Assembly: GCA_947648495.1 (NCBI GenBank)
Contig: CANSOA010000010.1
Coordinates: 1-64,000 of the forward strand
Length of the DNA stretch: 64,000 bases
Source: an uncultured Clostridium sp.
GTDB lineage: Bacteria > Bacillota > Clostridia > TANB77 > CAG-508
Direction: 5' to 3'
The first letter of the stretch is position 1. Every line of letters begins with the position of its first letter. Below the pieces are notes generated by a model. It made no database searches. It had not been told where the DNA came from and worked only from the letters and a program-made list of their open reading frames with translations. A program made the position numbers and the translations under genes. Shown here piece by piece: positions 56,075 to 64,000 of this stretch.

Positions 56075-56470
56075 ATGACAGAAAGTGATTTCTTAAAAGT
56101 TATGGAATCTTTTCCAGGAAGATGTGAGTTGCAACGGACTTCAGAAAAAGAATTGGTTTTAAAGTACAAGAATTTTGATTTTAAACCAATTTGTACCATT
56201 GCAAAAAGTAGAAAGCGTTTTGTGAACATACCGAATCATGAGGAGATGTGGTTCAAATTTCTTTCATTTTTGGTGCTTTCTGCAGAGTATGAAGAAAATG
56301 GTCTTGAAGCAGAAAAATTTTTGAAAGTTGCTTCTAAAAGAACAGCGAATCAAATTTGTAGTAAATTTAATAGACTTTTCTATGGGTCTGGCAACATCAT
56401 TTTAGATGTTGCAGGAATTGAAATTGGAGAGCTAGTTGAATTTGCTAAAAGTGGAGAGCCATTAGTGTAA
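56075..56470 (+). CDS. hypothetical protein (zero-frame CGG)
   Basis: 131 residues, soluble, basic, no family recognised. AAAGGAGG upstream. Codon 21 is CGG (56135-56137, ELQRTSEK); a +1 shift would end the protein within about nine codons, so this gene needs CGG to be read as an amino acid. The preceding codon is CAA, the same as at the PBP shift site (CAA CGG A), so the flanking codon does not decide the outcome. Solitary with its own promoter and terminator. Confidence 0.62.
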   Translation: MTESDFLKVMESFPGRCELQRTSEKELVLKYKNFDFKPICTIAKSRKRFVNIPNHEEMWFKFLSFLVLSAEYEENGLEAEKFLKVASKRTANQICSKFNRLFYGSGNIILDVAGIEIGELVEFAKSGEPLV

Positions 56471-56477
56471 AAAAATC

Positions 56478-56521
56478 AAAAACCTTAATTACATTCTATA
56501 TTGAAGTAATTGAGGTTTTTA
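56478..56521 (+). terminator. intrinsic terminator
   Basis: AAAAACCTTAATTAC / GTAATTGAGGTTTTT hairpin. Confidence 0.82.
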
Positions 56522-56561
56522 TTTTGGGAATAAAATTTAGATTTTAGCCAATAATAAATAT

Positions 56562-57170
56562 ATGAATCAAATTATGCTTACTAAACAAGTTAATCAATTA
56601 CATAAAAGTTTTTTTAAAGTGCAGTTAATAGTGTCAATTTTGACATTGACTTTTTTGTTTTGCTATACGATAACAATTTGGAAAGAAGAGCAGGAAATGC
56701 AAAAGGTATCCCAAATTATTAATCAAGCGTTTGAGGTTGAGACAGTATATCAAGCGCAAAAAGCGGATATCGAACAGAGGATGACGCAAAATAAATATTT
56801 GGGCAAGATTGTAATTCCCAAAATTAATTTAGAATATAGTGTATTTAATGAGTGCAGTGATGAATTGCTCAAAATTCTTCCATGCAAATTTTATGGTGTT
56901 AATCTTAACGAAAAGGGAAATATTTGTATTGCAGGACACAATTACAATGATACTCGTTTTTTTAGTAAATTAGATAAATTAAAAAAAGGAGATACAGTCT
57001 ATTTAGGAGATTTGAATGGGCTTAATTACAAATATGTTGTTTATGATAAATACAAAGTTCAGCCAAATGATTTTGAATGCCTAAAACCAATGAAAAAATA
57101 TGATTTAACCCTTGTTACCTGTGATAATTCAAACGGAAAACGTTTGGTAATACGAGCAGGCAGAACCTAA
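56562..57170 (+). CDS. sortase (class D/E-like)
   Basis: 202 residues. One N-terminal membrane span (VQLIVSILTLTFLFCYTITI) and a sortase beta-barrel with catalytic His in CIAGHNYND (~residue 126), Cys in TLVTCDNSN (~residue 187) and Arg in RLVIRAG (~residue 199). Ends right after the Arg strand. It attaches or links surface proteins by LPxTG-like signals; no substrate with an obvious sorting signal is seen in this window. Ribosome binding site is weak. Confidence 0.88.
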   Translation: MNQIMLTKQVNQLHKSFFKVQLIVSILTLTFLFCYTITIWKEEQEMQKVSQIINQAFEVETVYQAQKADIEQRMTQNKYLGKIVIPKINLEYSVFNECSDELLKILPCKFYGVNLNEKGNICIAGHNYNDTRFFSKLDKLKKGDTVYLGDLNGLNYKYVVYDKYKVQPNDFECLKPMKKYDLTLVTCDNSNGKRLVIRAGRT

Positions 57171-57228
57171 TGATTGTCTGCTCATGATAGAATGATATTT
57201 GGAAGAACGAGAAAATTTCCATAAAACA

Positions 57229-57257
57229 TTGAAAAAAATTTCATTTAGTGATAAAAT
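57229..57257 (+). promoter_or_regulatory. promoter of pyrC
   Basis: TTGAAA, 17 nt, TAAAAT, 30 nt before ATG 57287. Confidence 0.72.
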
Positions 57258-57286
57258 GCCATCAAAGTAAAATTGAGGAGGAAAAT

Positions 57287-58579
57287 ATGAGTAGTATTTT
57301 ATTAAAAAATGGAATTGTAATTGATTATGCAAGCAAAACAGAAGAAAAGTTAGATGTTTTAATTGAAGATAGCAAAATTTCTAAACTTGGAAAAAAGATT
57401 GACATACAAGCGGACAAGAGCGTAGATTGTGAAGGATTATATATCATGCCGGGAATGATAGATATGCATTGTCATTTAAGACAGCCGGGAGGGGAACATA
57501 AAGAGACCATAGAAACTGGCTCGAAAAGTGCAGTAAAGGGAGGATTTACAACCATTTGCCCAATGCCAAATACCAATCCAACACCAGATAATCCAGAAGT
57601 TCTAAAAAGCATAATTGATGAAGCAAAACGTGTAAATTTGTGTAATGTACTTCCATATTCAAGTGTTACTAAGGGAGAAAAAGGTGAAGAATTAGTTGAT
57701 ATGCCAGCACAATTAGAATCGGGAGCTATTGCTTTTTCCGATGATGGAATTCCTCTTACCAATTCTTTGCACATGAGAAATGCAATTATTGAAGCAGATA
57801 AATTAGGAACTTTTGTGTCATCGCATTGTGAAGACAAATTTGTTGGAACAGGTGCTATTAATGCAGGAAAAATAGCAGAAGAACTTGGCGTACAAGGTGT
57901 TTATCCTGAAGCAGAAGAGATTATGGCAGCTCGTGAAATTGTGATCGCTAGTACCAATAATAGTCATGCTCATATTTGTCATATTAGTACAAAAGGAACG
58001 GTTGCTTTGGTAAGAGATGCGAAAGCGCGAGGTGTTAAAGTAACGTGTGAAACATGTCCACATTATTATAGTTTTACAGTCGAAGAAGTAAAAACTTCAG
58101 GTGTAAATGCGAAAATGAATCCACCTTTAAGAGAGGAAGAAGATCGTCAAGCTATTATTGGGGCACTAAAAGATGGCACAATTGATAATATTATCACAGA
58201 CCATGCGCCACATGCTAAAGAAGAAAAAGCTAAAGGATTGGCTACGGCACCAAATGGAATTATCGGGTTTGAGACAGCACTGGCTGCGACAATTACAAAT
58301 TTAGTTAGTGTAGGGCACATTTCGTATTTAGATATGGTAAAATTAATGTCTTATAATCCAGCTAAAATACTAAAGATTGATCGAGGAGAAATCAAAGAAG
58401 GAGCGATTGCAGATTTGACGATTTTTGATCCAAATAAAGTATATACTTATGAAGAAACAAGTATTGTTTCAAAATCAAAAAATACACCTTGGATTGGAAA
58501 AAAATTGCAAGGCAAAGTGCAATATACAATTGTATCTGGAGATATAAAATATGACGCCAATGATATGGAAATTGCGTAA
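57287..58579 (+). CDS. pyrC: dihydroorotase
   Basis: Third step of pyrimidine synthesis. About 430 residues, class I. Metal ligands in MIDMHCHLRQPG (~residue 60), catalytic and ligand residues in SSHCED, HICHIST and the DHAPHAKEEK loop. ATG 57287 has GAGGAGG upstream; an upstream in-frame ATG has none. Not linked to carAB here. Confidence 0.95.
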   Translation: MSSILLKNGIVIDYASKTEEKLDVLIEDSKISKLGKKIDIQADKSVDCEGLYIMPGMIDMHCHLRQPGGEHKETIETGSKSAVKGGFTTICPMPNTNPTPDNPEVLKSIIDEAKRVNLCNVLPYSSVTKGEKGEELVDMPAQLESGAIAFSDDGIPLTNSLHMRNAIIEADKLGTFVSSHCEDKFVGTGAINAGKIAEELGVQGVYPEAEEIMAAREIVIASTNNSHAHICHISTKGTVALVRDAKARGVKVTCETCPHYYSFTVEEVKTSGVNAKMNPPLREEEDRQAIIGALKDGTIDNIITDHAPHAKEEKAKGLATAPNGIIGFETALAATITNLVSVGHISYLDMVKLMSYNPAKILKIDRGEIKEGAIADLTIFDPNKVYTYEETSIVSKSKNTPWIGKKLQGKVQYTIVSGDIKYDANDMEIA

Positions 58580-58616
58580 AATAAATAGCGATAAAAAGAA
58601 TTTTAACATGAGAAAA

Positions 58617-58645
58617 GCAGGTAAATAGTAATTACCTGTTTTTCT
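58617..58645 (+). terminator. intrinsic terminator of pyrC
   Basis: GCAGGTAA / TTACCTGTTTTTC hairpin. Confidence 0.85.
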
Positions 58646-58739
58646 AGTTTTAAATTTTATTTCAAAAATACAAAAAAAGTCCCCAAAATATAAAATATGT
58701 GATATAATAAGAAAAATTAAATTTAGGAGTTATAAATAA

Positions 58740-60422
58740 ATGAAGGAAGAAAAACTTGATAAAATGCGAAATATAATTTTTAATCTAATTGTGATAATAA
58801 GTATTGTGTTATTTGCGATAGCGATATCACCCAAAAGATTGCAAAATGATACTTTTTATACGATAAAAATTGGAGAATATATTGCCCAAAATGGAATTTC
58901 AAATTTGACGGAAGACCTATATTCATGGCACGAATTGCCCTACACATATCCACATTGGCTGTATGATTTGGGAATTTATTTGATTTATCATTTGACTGGA
59001 CAACTGGGGATTTATGTTTCAACCATTTTATTGGTTGCGGTTTTGGGGTGGACAATTTTCTTGTCAAGTAGCAAATTTTCCAAAAATAAGCCAGTGTCGT
59101 TTGTCATTACCATTCTTGCCATGTATTTGCTAAAACCGTATTTGGCTGCCAGAGCACAATTGGTGACATTTATATTATTTTCCCTAACGGTATATTTTAT
59201 CGAAATGTTTTTACAAACGCATAAAAAAAGATATGCAGTTCCACTATTTATCATACCAATTTTGATTACGAATTTGCATTGTGCTGTTTTTCCATTTTAT
59301 TTTGTATTATTTTTACCCTATATTGGAGAATATTTGTGGATAACTGTTCTGGATTGGGATTTGGATTATCGAATGATTGGCTTAATTTTAAAATTAATGT
59401 TGAAACTTCCGATTAAAAAAAGTATAAAAGAAAATTGCGAAGCAAAATTACAAAGAATTCCACTTGTTATTCAAACCAAAAGAGAAAAAAGGGAAATAAG
59501 AAGAGAAAAACCATATAAAATTAAAGTAAAAAAAGATGCGTTTGTCAAGTGGCTAATTGTGATTGCCATTCTGGCTGGATTTACTGGATTTATCAATCCA
59601 ACGGGAACAGGAGCGTACACGTATACGTATAAAATTTATCAAGGAAATACAACTGATTCGATTAATGAACATTTGCCAGTTACTTTGATTGATAGCAAAG
59701 AATTTTTATGTGCTTTATGCCTATTTTTAGCCATTTTGGTTTTTACAGATACTAAAATTAAATTATCTGATTTATTTATGTTGGGTGGGTTGGTTACTCT
59801 TGCATTAATTTCACGACGACAAATATCCATGTTTGCAATATTTTGTGCGCCAATACTTGTCAAATTAATTGCACAAATGTTTGAAAAATACGATAAAAAT
59901 ACTTGCTATAAATTGTTTAAATTTGCTACATCAGTACTTGGAGCAATCCTTATATTACTTATATTTTCCATTTATACAGTTGATAAACTAAAAGATATGA
60001 AAAGGAGAAATTTGCAATATATTGATGAGGGCACCTATCCTGTACAGGCTTCGGATTGGATGTTGGAAAATTTAGAGATGGAAAATTTAAAACTTTACAA
60101 TGAATACAATTATGGAAGTTATTTATTGTTTAGAGGAATTCCGGTTTTTATTGATTCAAGATGCGATTTGTATTCTCCAGAATTTAATGAAAACAAAGAA
60201 AGTGGGATTGAGGGAAAAGATATTTTTTCTGATGCTCTAAATATTGCGGGAATTTCTTTGGATTATGAGAAAAAATTTGAAGAATATGGGGTAACACATG
60301 TTATTTCTTATTCAAATTCCAAATTAGTCATGTTATTAAAAGAAAATAAGGCGTATGAAAATATTTATGAAGATGACCATTTTACGCTATTTGAAAGGTT
60401 AAAAACGAATGAAAAAAAATAA
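58740..60422 (+). CDS. multi-span membrane protein, GT-C glycosyltransferase-like
   Basis: 560 residues with about ten membrane helices. The first luminal loop has an acidic motif (DTFYTIKIGEYI) and WHELPYTYPHW, resembling GT-C type glycosyltransferases, and a C-terminal soluble domain (VQASDWMLENLEMENLKLYNEYNYGSYLLFRG...FIDSRCDLY) is also typical. A basic cytoplasmic loop (~residues 225-265) splits the helices. Specific reaction unknown. Its stop overlaps the lspA start by 14 nt, so it heads the lspA-wecG-rluD operon. Confidence 0.7.
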   Translation: MKEEKLDKMRNIIFNLIVIISIVLFAIAISPKRLQNDTFYTIKIGEYIAQNGISNLTEDLYSWHELPYTYPHWLYDLGIYLIYHLTGQLGIYVSTILLVAVLGWTIFLSSSKFSKNKPVSFVITILAMYLLKPYLAARAQLVTFILFSLTVYFIEMFLQTHKKRYAVPLFIIPILITNLHCAVFPFYFVLFLPYIGEYLWITVLDWDLDYRMIGLILKLMLKLPIKKSIKENCEAKLQRIPLVIQTKREKREIRREKPYKIKVKKDAFVKWLIVIAILAGFTGFINPTGTGAYTYTYKIYQGNTTDSINEHLPVTLIDSKEFLCALCLFLAILVFTDTKIKLSDLFMLGGLVTLALISRRQISMFAIFCAPILVKLIAQMFEKYDKNTCYKLFKFATSVLGAILILLIFSIYTVDKLKDMKRRNLQYIDEGTYPVQASDWMLENLEMENLKLYNEYNYGSYLLFRGIPVFIDSRCDLYSPEFNENKESGIEGKDIFSDALNIAGISLDYEKKFEEYGVTHVISYSNSKLVMLLKENKAYENIYEDDHFTLFERLKTNEKK

Positions 60423-60885
60423 AATAGTAAAATTAATATGGGGAATTTCAATCGTTTTAATATTGATTGACCAAATTAGCAAATTTGTAGTACAATATTA
60501 TGCTCAAGAACCAATCGGAGATGGAATATTTTCAATTACTTTAATTGAAAATACAGGAATGGCCTTTGGATTGAGCACAGGTAATACCAAAAATATTGTC
60601 TTAACAATGATTATATTACTAATCATTGCCAATTTTATACGAAATCAAAAAGACAGAATTGACACCAAAACAGCGATTGCGATTAGCATGATTTTAGCAG
60701 GTGGAGTTAGCAATTTAATTGACCGAATTATACAGGGAGGCGTAATTGATTTTATCAAAATTAAAGGTTTCGCTATTTTTAATTTGGCGGATTGCTATAT
60801 TGTAATTGGTTGGGTGTTATTAGTTGTATTTTTAATCAAATATAATCGAGAAATAGTAGGGGGAAAAGATTGCGAAAAACAGTAA
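60409..60885 (+). CDS. lspA: lipoprotein signal peptidase
   Basis: Signal peptidase II, 158 residues, four membrane helices. Conserved IDQISKFVV, ENTGMAFGL, GGVSNLIDRI and VIDFIKI...FNLADCYI; catalytic Asp pair at about residues 107 and 126. Overlaps the upstream gene and the downstream wecG-like gene, so tight translational coupling is likely. Confidence 0.95.
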   Translation: MKKNKIVKLIWGISIVLILIDQISKFVVQYYAQEPIGDGIFSITLIENTGMAFGLSTGNTKNIVLTMIILLIIANFIRNQKDRIDTKTAIAISMILAGGVSNLIDRIIQGGVIDFIKIKGFAIFNLADCYIVIGWVLLVVFLIKYNREIVGGKDCEKQ

Positions 60886-61625
60886 AAATATTAGGCGTAG
60901 AAATTGATAATATTACATTAGACGAAGCGGGAGAAATCACGAAGAATCTCATTGAAAACAGTCACAAAGCTTGTGAATTAATTGTTGCACCAAATGTAGA
61001 GTTTATTATGCGTGCCCAAAAAGATAAACCGTTTTTTGATATTTTAAATTCTGCCAAATTGGCAACACCAGATAGCATTGGTGTTGAAATAGGAGTGAAA
61101 CTTCAAAAAAAGCAGTTAAAACAGAGAATTCCGGGACAAGCGTATTTCCGAAAAGTGCTTGAAATAGGTGAGCAAGAAGGCTGGACATTTTATTTTTTAG
61201 GTGGAAAAGGAAATACGGTGCGAGAGGCGGTAGATAATATAAAAAAGATTTATCCAAATGTAAAGATTGTAGGGTTTCATGAGGGATTTTTTGAAGAAAA
61301 TTCAGAAGAAGAAGTCATACAAGAAATCAATTTGCTAAAACCAAATGTCTTGTTTGTAGCTATGGGAGCGCCAAGACAGGAAAATTGGATTGCTTCTCAC
61401 AAAGATGAATTGCAGGTTGATGTAGCCGCAGGACAAGGTGGTACTTTTGATTATGAAGCAGGAAATATTCCAAGAGCACCTCAATTCATGCAAAAATGTG
61501 GCTTAGAATGGTTGTGGCGATTAGTTTTGCAACCAAAGAGAATTGGAAGAATGGCAGTTTTGCCAATTTATTTAGTTAAGATTATTTTTACAAAAGATAG
61601 GACAAAAGGAAAATGGAGTAAATAA
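60870..61625 (+). CDS. WecG/TagA/CpsF-family glycosyltransferase
   Basis: 251 residues. TTG start (60870) with AGGGGGAAAAG upstream, overlapping lspA by 16 nt. PNVEFIMRAQKDKPFFDIL, ATPDSIGV, FLGGKGNTVREA and AMGAPRQENWI are the family's motifs. Transfers an acetylamino sugar to a lipid-linked precursor of a wall polymer such as teichoic acid; the product is inference. Confidence 0.92.
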   Translation: MRKTVKILGVEIDNITLDEAGEITKNLIENSHKACELIVAPNVEFIMRAQKDKPFFDILNSAKLATPDSIGVEIGVKLQKKQLKQRIPGQAYFRKVLEIGEQEGWTFYFLGGKGNTVREAVDNIKKIYPNVKIVGFHEGFFEENSEEEVIQEINLLKPNVLFVAMGAPRQENWIASHKDELQVDVAAGQGGTFDYEAGNIPRAPQFMQKCGLEWLWRLVLQPKRIGRMAVLPIYLVKIIFTKDRTKGKWSK

Positions 61626-61626
61626 A

Positions 61627-62547
61627 ATGAGTTTAAAAAAATATTTAATTGATTCTGAATTGGCCCAAATGAGGCTTGATAAGGCAATAGCACAAAAAGA
61701 AAATGATTTGTCAAGAGCTACCATTCAAAGGTTAATGGAAGAGGAGAAAATTTTGGTGAATGGGAAAAAAGTCAAAGCGTCTTACAAAACGCAATTACAA
61801 GACGAAATCACGATTTTGTCAGATCCACCAAAAGAAATAGAATTAAAGGCAGAAAATATTCCACTAGATATTGTATATGAAGATAATGATATTTTAGTCG
61901 TAAATAAGCAGAAAGGTTTGGTGGTTCATCCAGGAAATGGAAATCTAAATGGAACTTTGGTTAATGCAGTAATGGCGTATTGTAAAGACAGTCTTTCTGG
62001 TATTGGAGGCAAAATTAGACCCGGAATTGTCCACAGAATTGACAAAGACACGTCAGGTTTGCTAATAATTGCTAAAAACGATAAAGCGCATGTTAAGGTG
62101 AGTGAGCAAATTAAGAATCACGAAGTGAAAAAAACGTATATTGCGCTTGTACGAGGTCGTATGAAAGAAAATAAAGCAACAATTGATATGCCAATTGCAC
62201 GTAGTGATAGAGAAAGAACTAAAATGGCGGTATCAAAACGAGGTAAACATGCAGTGACACATCTTACAGTGATTGAGAAATTTGAGAATTTTACGTTGAT
62301 AGAAGTTGTGATAGAAACAGGAAGAACGCATCAGATACGTGTTCATTTGGCAGAAATTGGGTATCCGATTGTGGGAGATTATGTGTATTCTAATGGAAAA
62401 AATCCATTCGGGGTAGAAGGGCAGATGTTGCATAGTAGCAAATTAGAATTTATACATCCAGAAACAGGTCAAAGTATGAAATTAGAAGCAAAATTGCCAG
62501 CGTATTTTGAGAAAATTTTGAGGCAATTGGAGAAAGAAGACGTATAA
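61627..62547 (+). CDS. rluD: 23S rRNA pseudouridine synthase RluD-like
   Basis: 306 residues. N-terminal S4 domain (MRLDKAIAQKENDLSRATIQRLMEEEKILVNGK, quoted here by key parts RLDKAIA and LVNGKKV), catalytic Asp in VHRIDKDTSGLLII (~residue 140), ETGRTHQIRVHLA. Unlike the RluA-family gene at 38005, its coding sequence has no in-frame CGG. One nt after the wecG-like stop. Confidence 0.93.
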   Translation: MSLKKYLIDSELAQMRLDKAIAQKENDLSRATIQRLMEEEKILVNGKKVKASYKTQLQDEITILSDPPKEIELKAENIPLDIVYEDNDILVVNKQKGLVVHPGNGNLNGTLVNAVMAYCKDSLSGIGGKIRPGIVHRIDKDTSGLLIIAKNDKAHVKVSEQIKNHEVKKTYIALVRGRMKENKATIDMPIARSDRERTKMAVSKRGKHAVTHLTVIEKFENFTLIEVVIETGRTHQIRVHLAEIGYPIVGDYVYSNGKNPFGVEGQMLHSSKLEFIHPETGQSMKLEAKLPAYFEKILRQLEKEDV

Positions 62548-62551
62548 TATT

Positions 62552-62585
62552 AAAAAATTCCTTTCGTTAAAGAAAGGAATTTTTT
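62552..62585. terminator. bidirectional terminator
   Basis: AAAAATTCCTTTC / GAAAGGAATTTTTT between rluD and the convergent MFS gene. Confidence 0.88.
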
Positions 62586-62589
62586 AGGA

Positions 62590-63903
62590 TTAATACAATT
62601 CATTAAATTTTATATCCGAGTCAGAATATTCTTCTGGTTTTAACCCAACACGCGATTTCATATAAGATAGAACAATAAGTAGAGCGATAGTAAATATAAT
62701 GCCAAGAAGCAAAGTTGAATATCCACTAGAAAGATGATTGGTTAAGTACGAAACTAAGAAAGAAATTACAGTACGAGTAATGCTCTCAATGAAAAATGTG
62801 GCAGATAATATTTTTGTTCGCATAGAGCTGGTTGAAAAACTTCCCAAATATTGTTTGATTAGTGTATAATATGGTCCAGTTATGACAGAATGGATGGTAA
62901 ACAAAGTTAATATTAAAAAGTAAACCAAAAAAGGTGGTAATTCTGTAAGCACGGCAACAAGTCCAGCAAAAATGATAGATAAACCGTAAGTTAATCCCAA
63001 AAAGCCCAAGGTATGATTTCCGTGTGATTTTTGAATTCGCTGTGCTGAAGTAGAGGCAAATCCAGCAATCAATCCCCAAATAGCAAAGATAATGCCAAAA
63101 TAGGTATCTGGTACATTCAATTCTGTTAAAACACTACGACGGAAAGTTATGATGAGACATACAAAACTGACGAATATAGCGTTAAACATAATTAAAGCGC
63201 GTAGACGATTTGATTTTGAAATAAATCGAAAAGCCTGTTTTAAATCAGCAAGATAAAATTTGAATTGTTCTAGCATTGATGAATTTGCTTTTGTGTTGGG
63301 ATTTTCTGGGGTATCAGTAACTGTAATTTCTTTAAACTTATAAGATAATACAACTGATAATACGGTAAATGCTAAGCAAAGAATCATAGGAATGTAAGGA
63401 TTGATAACAAATAAAAACCCAGAACTAATAGCGGTAATGGCATCAAAATAATAATATAAAGAAGAGCCAGCTCCATCTATTTTAAAAAAAATAATACGTT
63501 TGTTTTCTGAGTTTTTAATTGAATCGTAAAGCAAATTAGATTCTGATACGCCTTTTATGGTATATCCTAAAGCACAAAATATATTCGCTATGATGAGTCC
63601 TAAAGTCGAAGATAGTCCCATGACAATTAAAGCATAAGCAACAAGTGATAAATTGGCCAATATAAGTGAACCACGATTTCCTAATTTTTCAATTAAAATG
63701 GTAGATGGAATTTGGAATACGATTTTAAACAATGGGTAAAAAGCATCTGCCAAAATGATTTGCGAAGTAGAAAGCCCTTTTTCTTGTGTTAAAAACAAGA
63801 AAGAAACAGCATAATAAAAAAGTAAATCCCAAGAAATCATTTTATAGATTTTATATAAATTTTGATTGTAAATTCTATCTTGTTCTTCTTTTAAATTTTG
63901 CAT
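62590..63903 (-). CDS. major facilitator superfamily transporter
   Basis: About 437 residues, 12 predicted membrane helices. Early helix pair (DLLFYYAVSFLFLTQEKGLSTSQIILADAFYPLFKIVFQIPSTIL in outline: LLFYYAVSFLFL, FQIPSTIL) and the IEKLGNRGSLI loop resemble MFS exporters. ATG 63903 follows TGGAGG, which lies inside the longer in-frame extension. Substrate unknown. Convergent with the lspA operon. Confidence 0.85.
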   Translation of the reverse strand: MQNLKEEQDRIYNQNLYKIYKMISWDLLFYYAVSFLFLTQEKGLSTSQIILADAFYPLFKIVFQIPSTILIEKLGNRGSLILANLSLVAYALIVMGLSSTLGLIIANIFCALGYTIKGVSESNLLYDSIKNSENKRIIFFKIDGAGSSLYYYFDAITAISSGFLFVINPYIPMILCLAFTVLSVVLSYKFKEITVTDTPENPNTKANSSMLEQFKFYLADLKQAFRFISKSNRLRALIMFNAIFVSFVCLIITFRRSVLTELNVPDTYFGIIFAIWGLIAGFASTSAQRIQKSHGNHTLGFLGLTYGLSIIFAGLVAVLTELPPFLVYFLILTLFTIHSVITGPYYTLIKQYLGSFSTSSMRTKILSATFFIESITRTVISFLVSYLTNHLSSGYSTLLLGIIFTIALLIVLSYMKSRVGLKPEEYSDSDIKFNELY

Positions 63904-64000
63904 TTTTTCCTCCATTAAAATGACGAATTATTAAAATTTTATTACTAAAAAAATTATAACAATAAAAAAATATTTTGTAAATAAATTTGTACAATTTTTT

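Overview
The window is a low-GC (roughly 30 % by eye) chromosomal segment of an anaerobic, endospore-forming member of the Clostridia. Evidence: oxygen-sensitive class III ribonucleotide reductase (nrdD/nrdG), AdhE, Pta-AckA fermentation, LL-diaminopimelate aminotransferase, and sporulation/germination genes (sigG, spoIVFA/spoIVFB-like pair, sleB). Pilin-like proteins with a KGITLIALVVTI-type N-terminus are, as I recall, common in uncultured gut Clostridia; the exact lineage is inference.

Layout. 1-3,500: small unknown ORF, tRNA-Arg(ACG), nrdD and a 125-bp tandem repeat copied from the nrdD 3' end. 3.5-8.3 kb: nrdG, prs, rpsU, a CAP/SH3 protein, a small membrane protein and a D,D-carboxypeptidase. 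8.5-15 kb: adhE, T-box-controlled ileS, lexA. 15-22 kb: ferritin-like protein, obgE, unknown protein, trpS, mntP, a class B PBP. 22-31 kb: Tim44-like/SPFH zinc-ribbon pair, Lsa-type ABC-F, and a 1,717-residue secreted NPCBM/transglutaminase-like/F5-8C/Ig/dockerin protein. 31-45 kb: D-lactate dehydrogenase-like enzyme, Ca2+/cation antiporter, carA-carB with a leader-peptide attenuator, RNA-modifying enzymes, small Cys-rich proteins, pta, an acetate kinase-pilin fusion, dapL. 45-56 kb: sigG, ylmC-like, spoIVFA/spoIVFB, pilin, ruvA, rarA, split TSUP transporter, sleB. 56-64 kb: sortase, pyrC, GT-C-like membrane protein, lspA, wecG/tagA-like, rluD, MFS transporter.

The outstanding signal is recoding. 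Ten genes, nearly all conserved and several normally essential or central (carB, pta, sigG, mntP, a PBP, spoIVFB, an RluA-family synthase, a CAP protein, half of a TSUP transporter, and one unknown gene), are each interrupted by an apparent frameshift. In all 11 cases the lesion has the same form: an in-frame CGG followed by any base except C (CGGA, CGGT or CGGG), where skipping the C restores a GGN glycine codon and the rest of the protein. I looked at every CGG I could find in the coding sequences. No other conserved gene has an in-frame CGG; elsewhere CGG occurs only across codon boundaries (NNC GGN or NCG GNN). The only in-frame CGGs that seem to be read without a shift are five, in four short solitary ORFs of unknown function. 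The tRNA-Arg in this window has anticodon ACG (ICG after editing), which reads CGU/CGC/CGA but not CGG. The simplest model is that CGG is an unassigned or very slow codon at which ribosomes shift +1 and insert glycine (or a CGGN quadruplet read by an expanded tRNA-Gly), making C insertions before glycine codons nearly neutral.

Other notable elements: a flipped hairpin loop in the tandem repeat, a leader-peptide attenuator before carA, a leader that may pair with the ribosome binding site at 52.6 kb, a perfect 20-bp GC-rich inverted repeat at 46.9 kb, and a recurring TCTTGC-type -35 promoter element.
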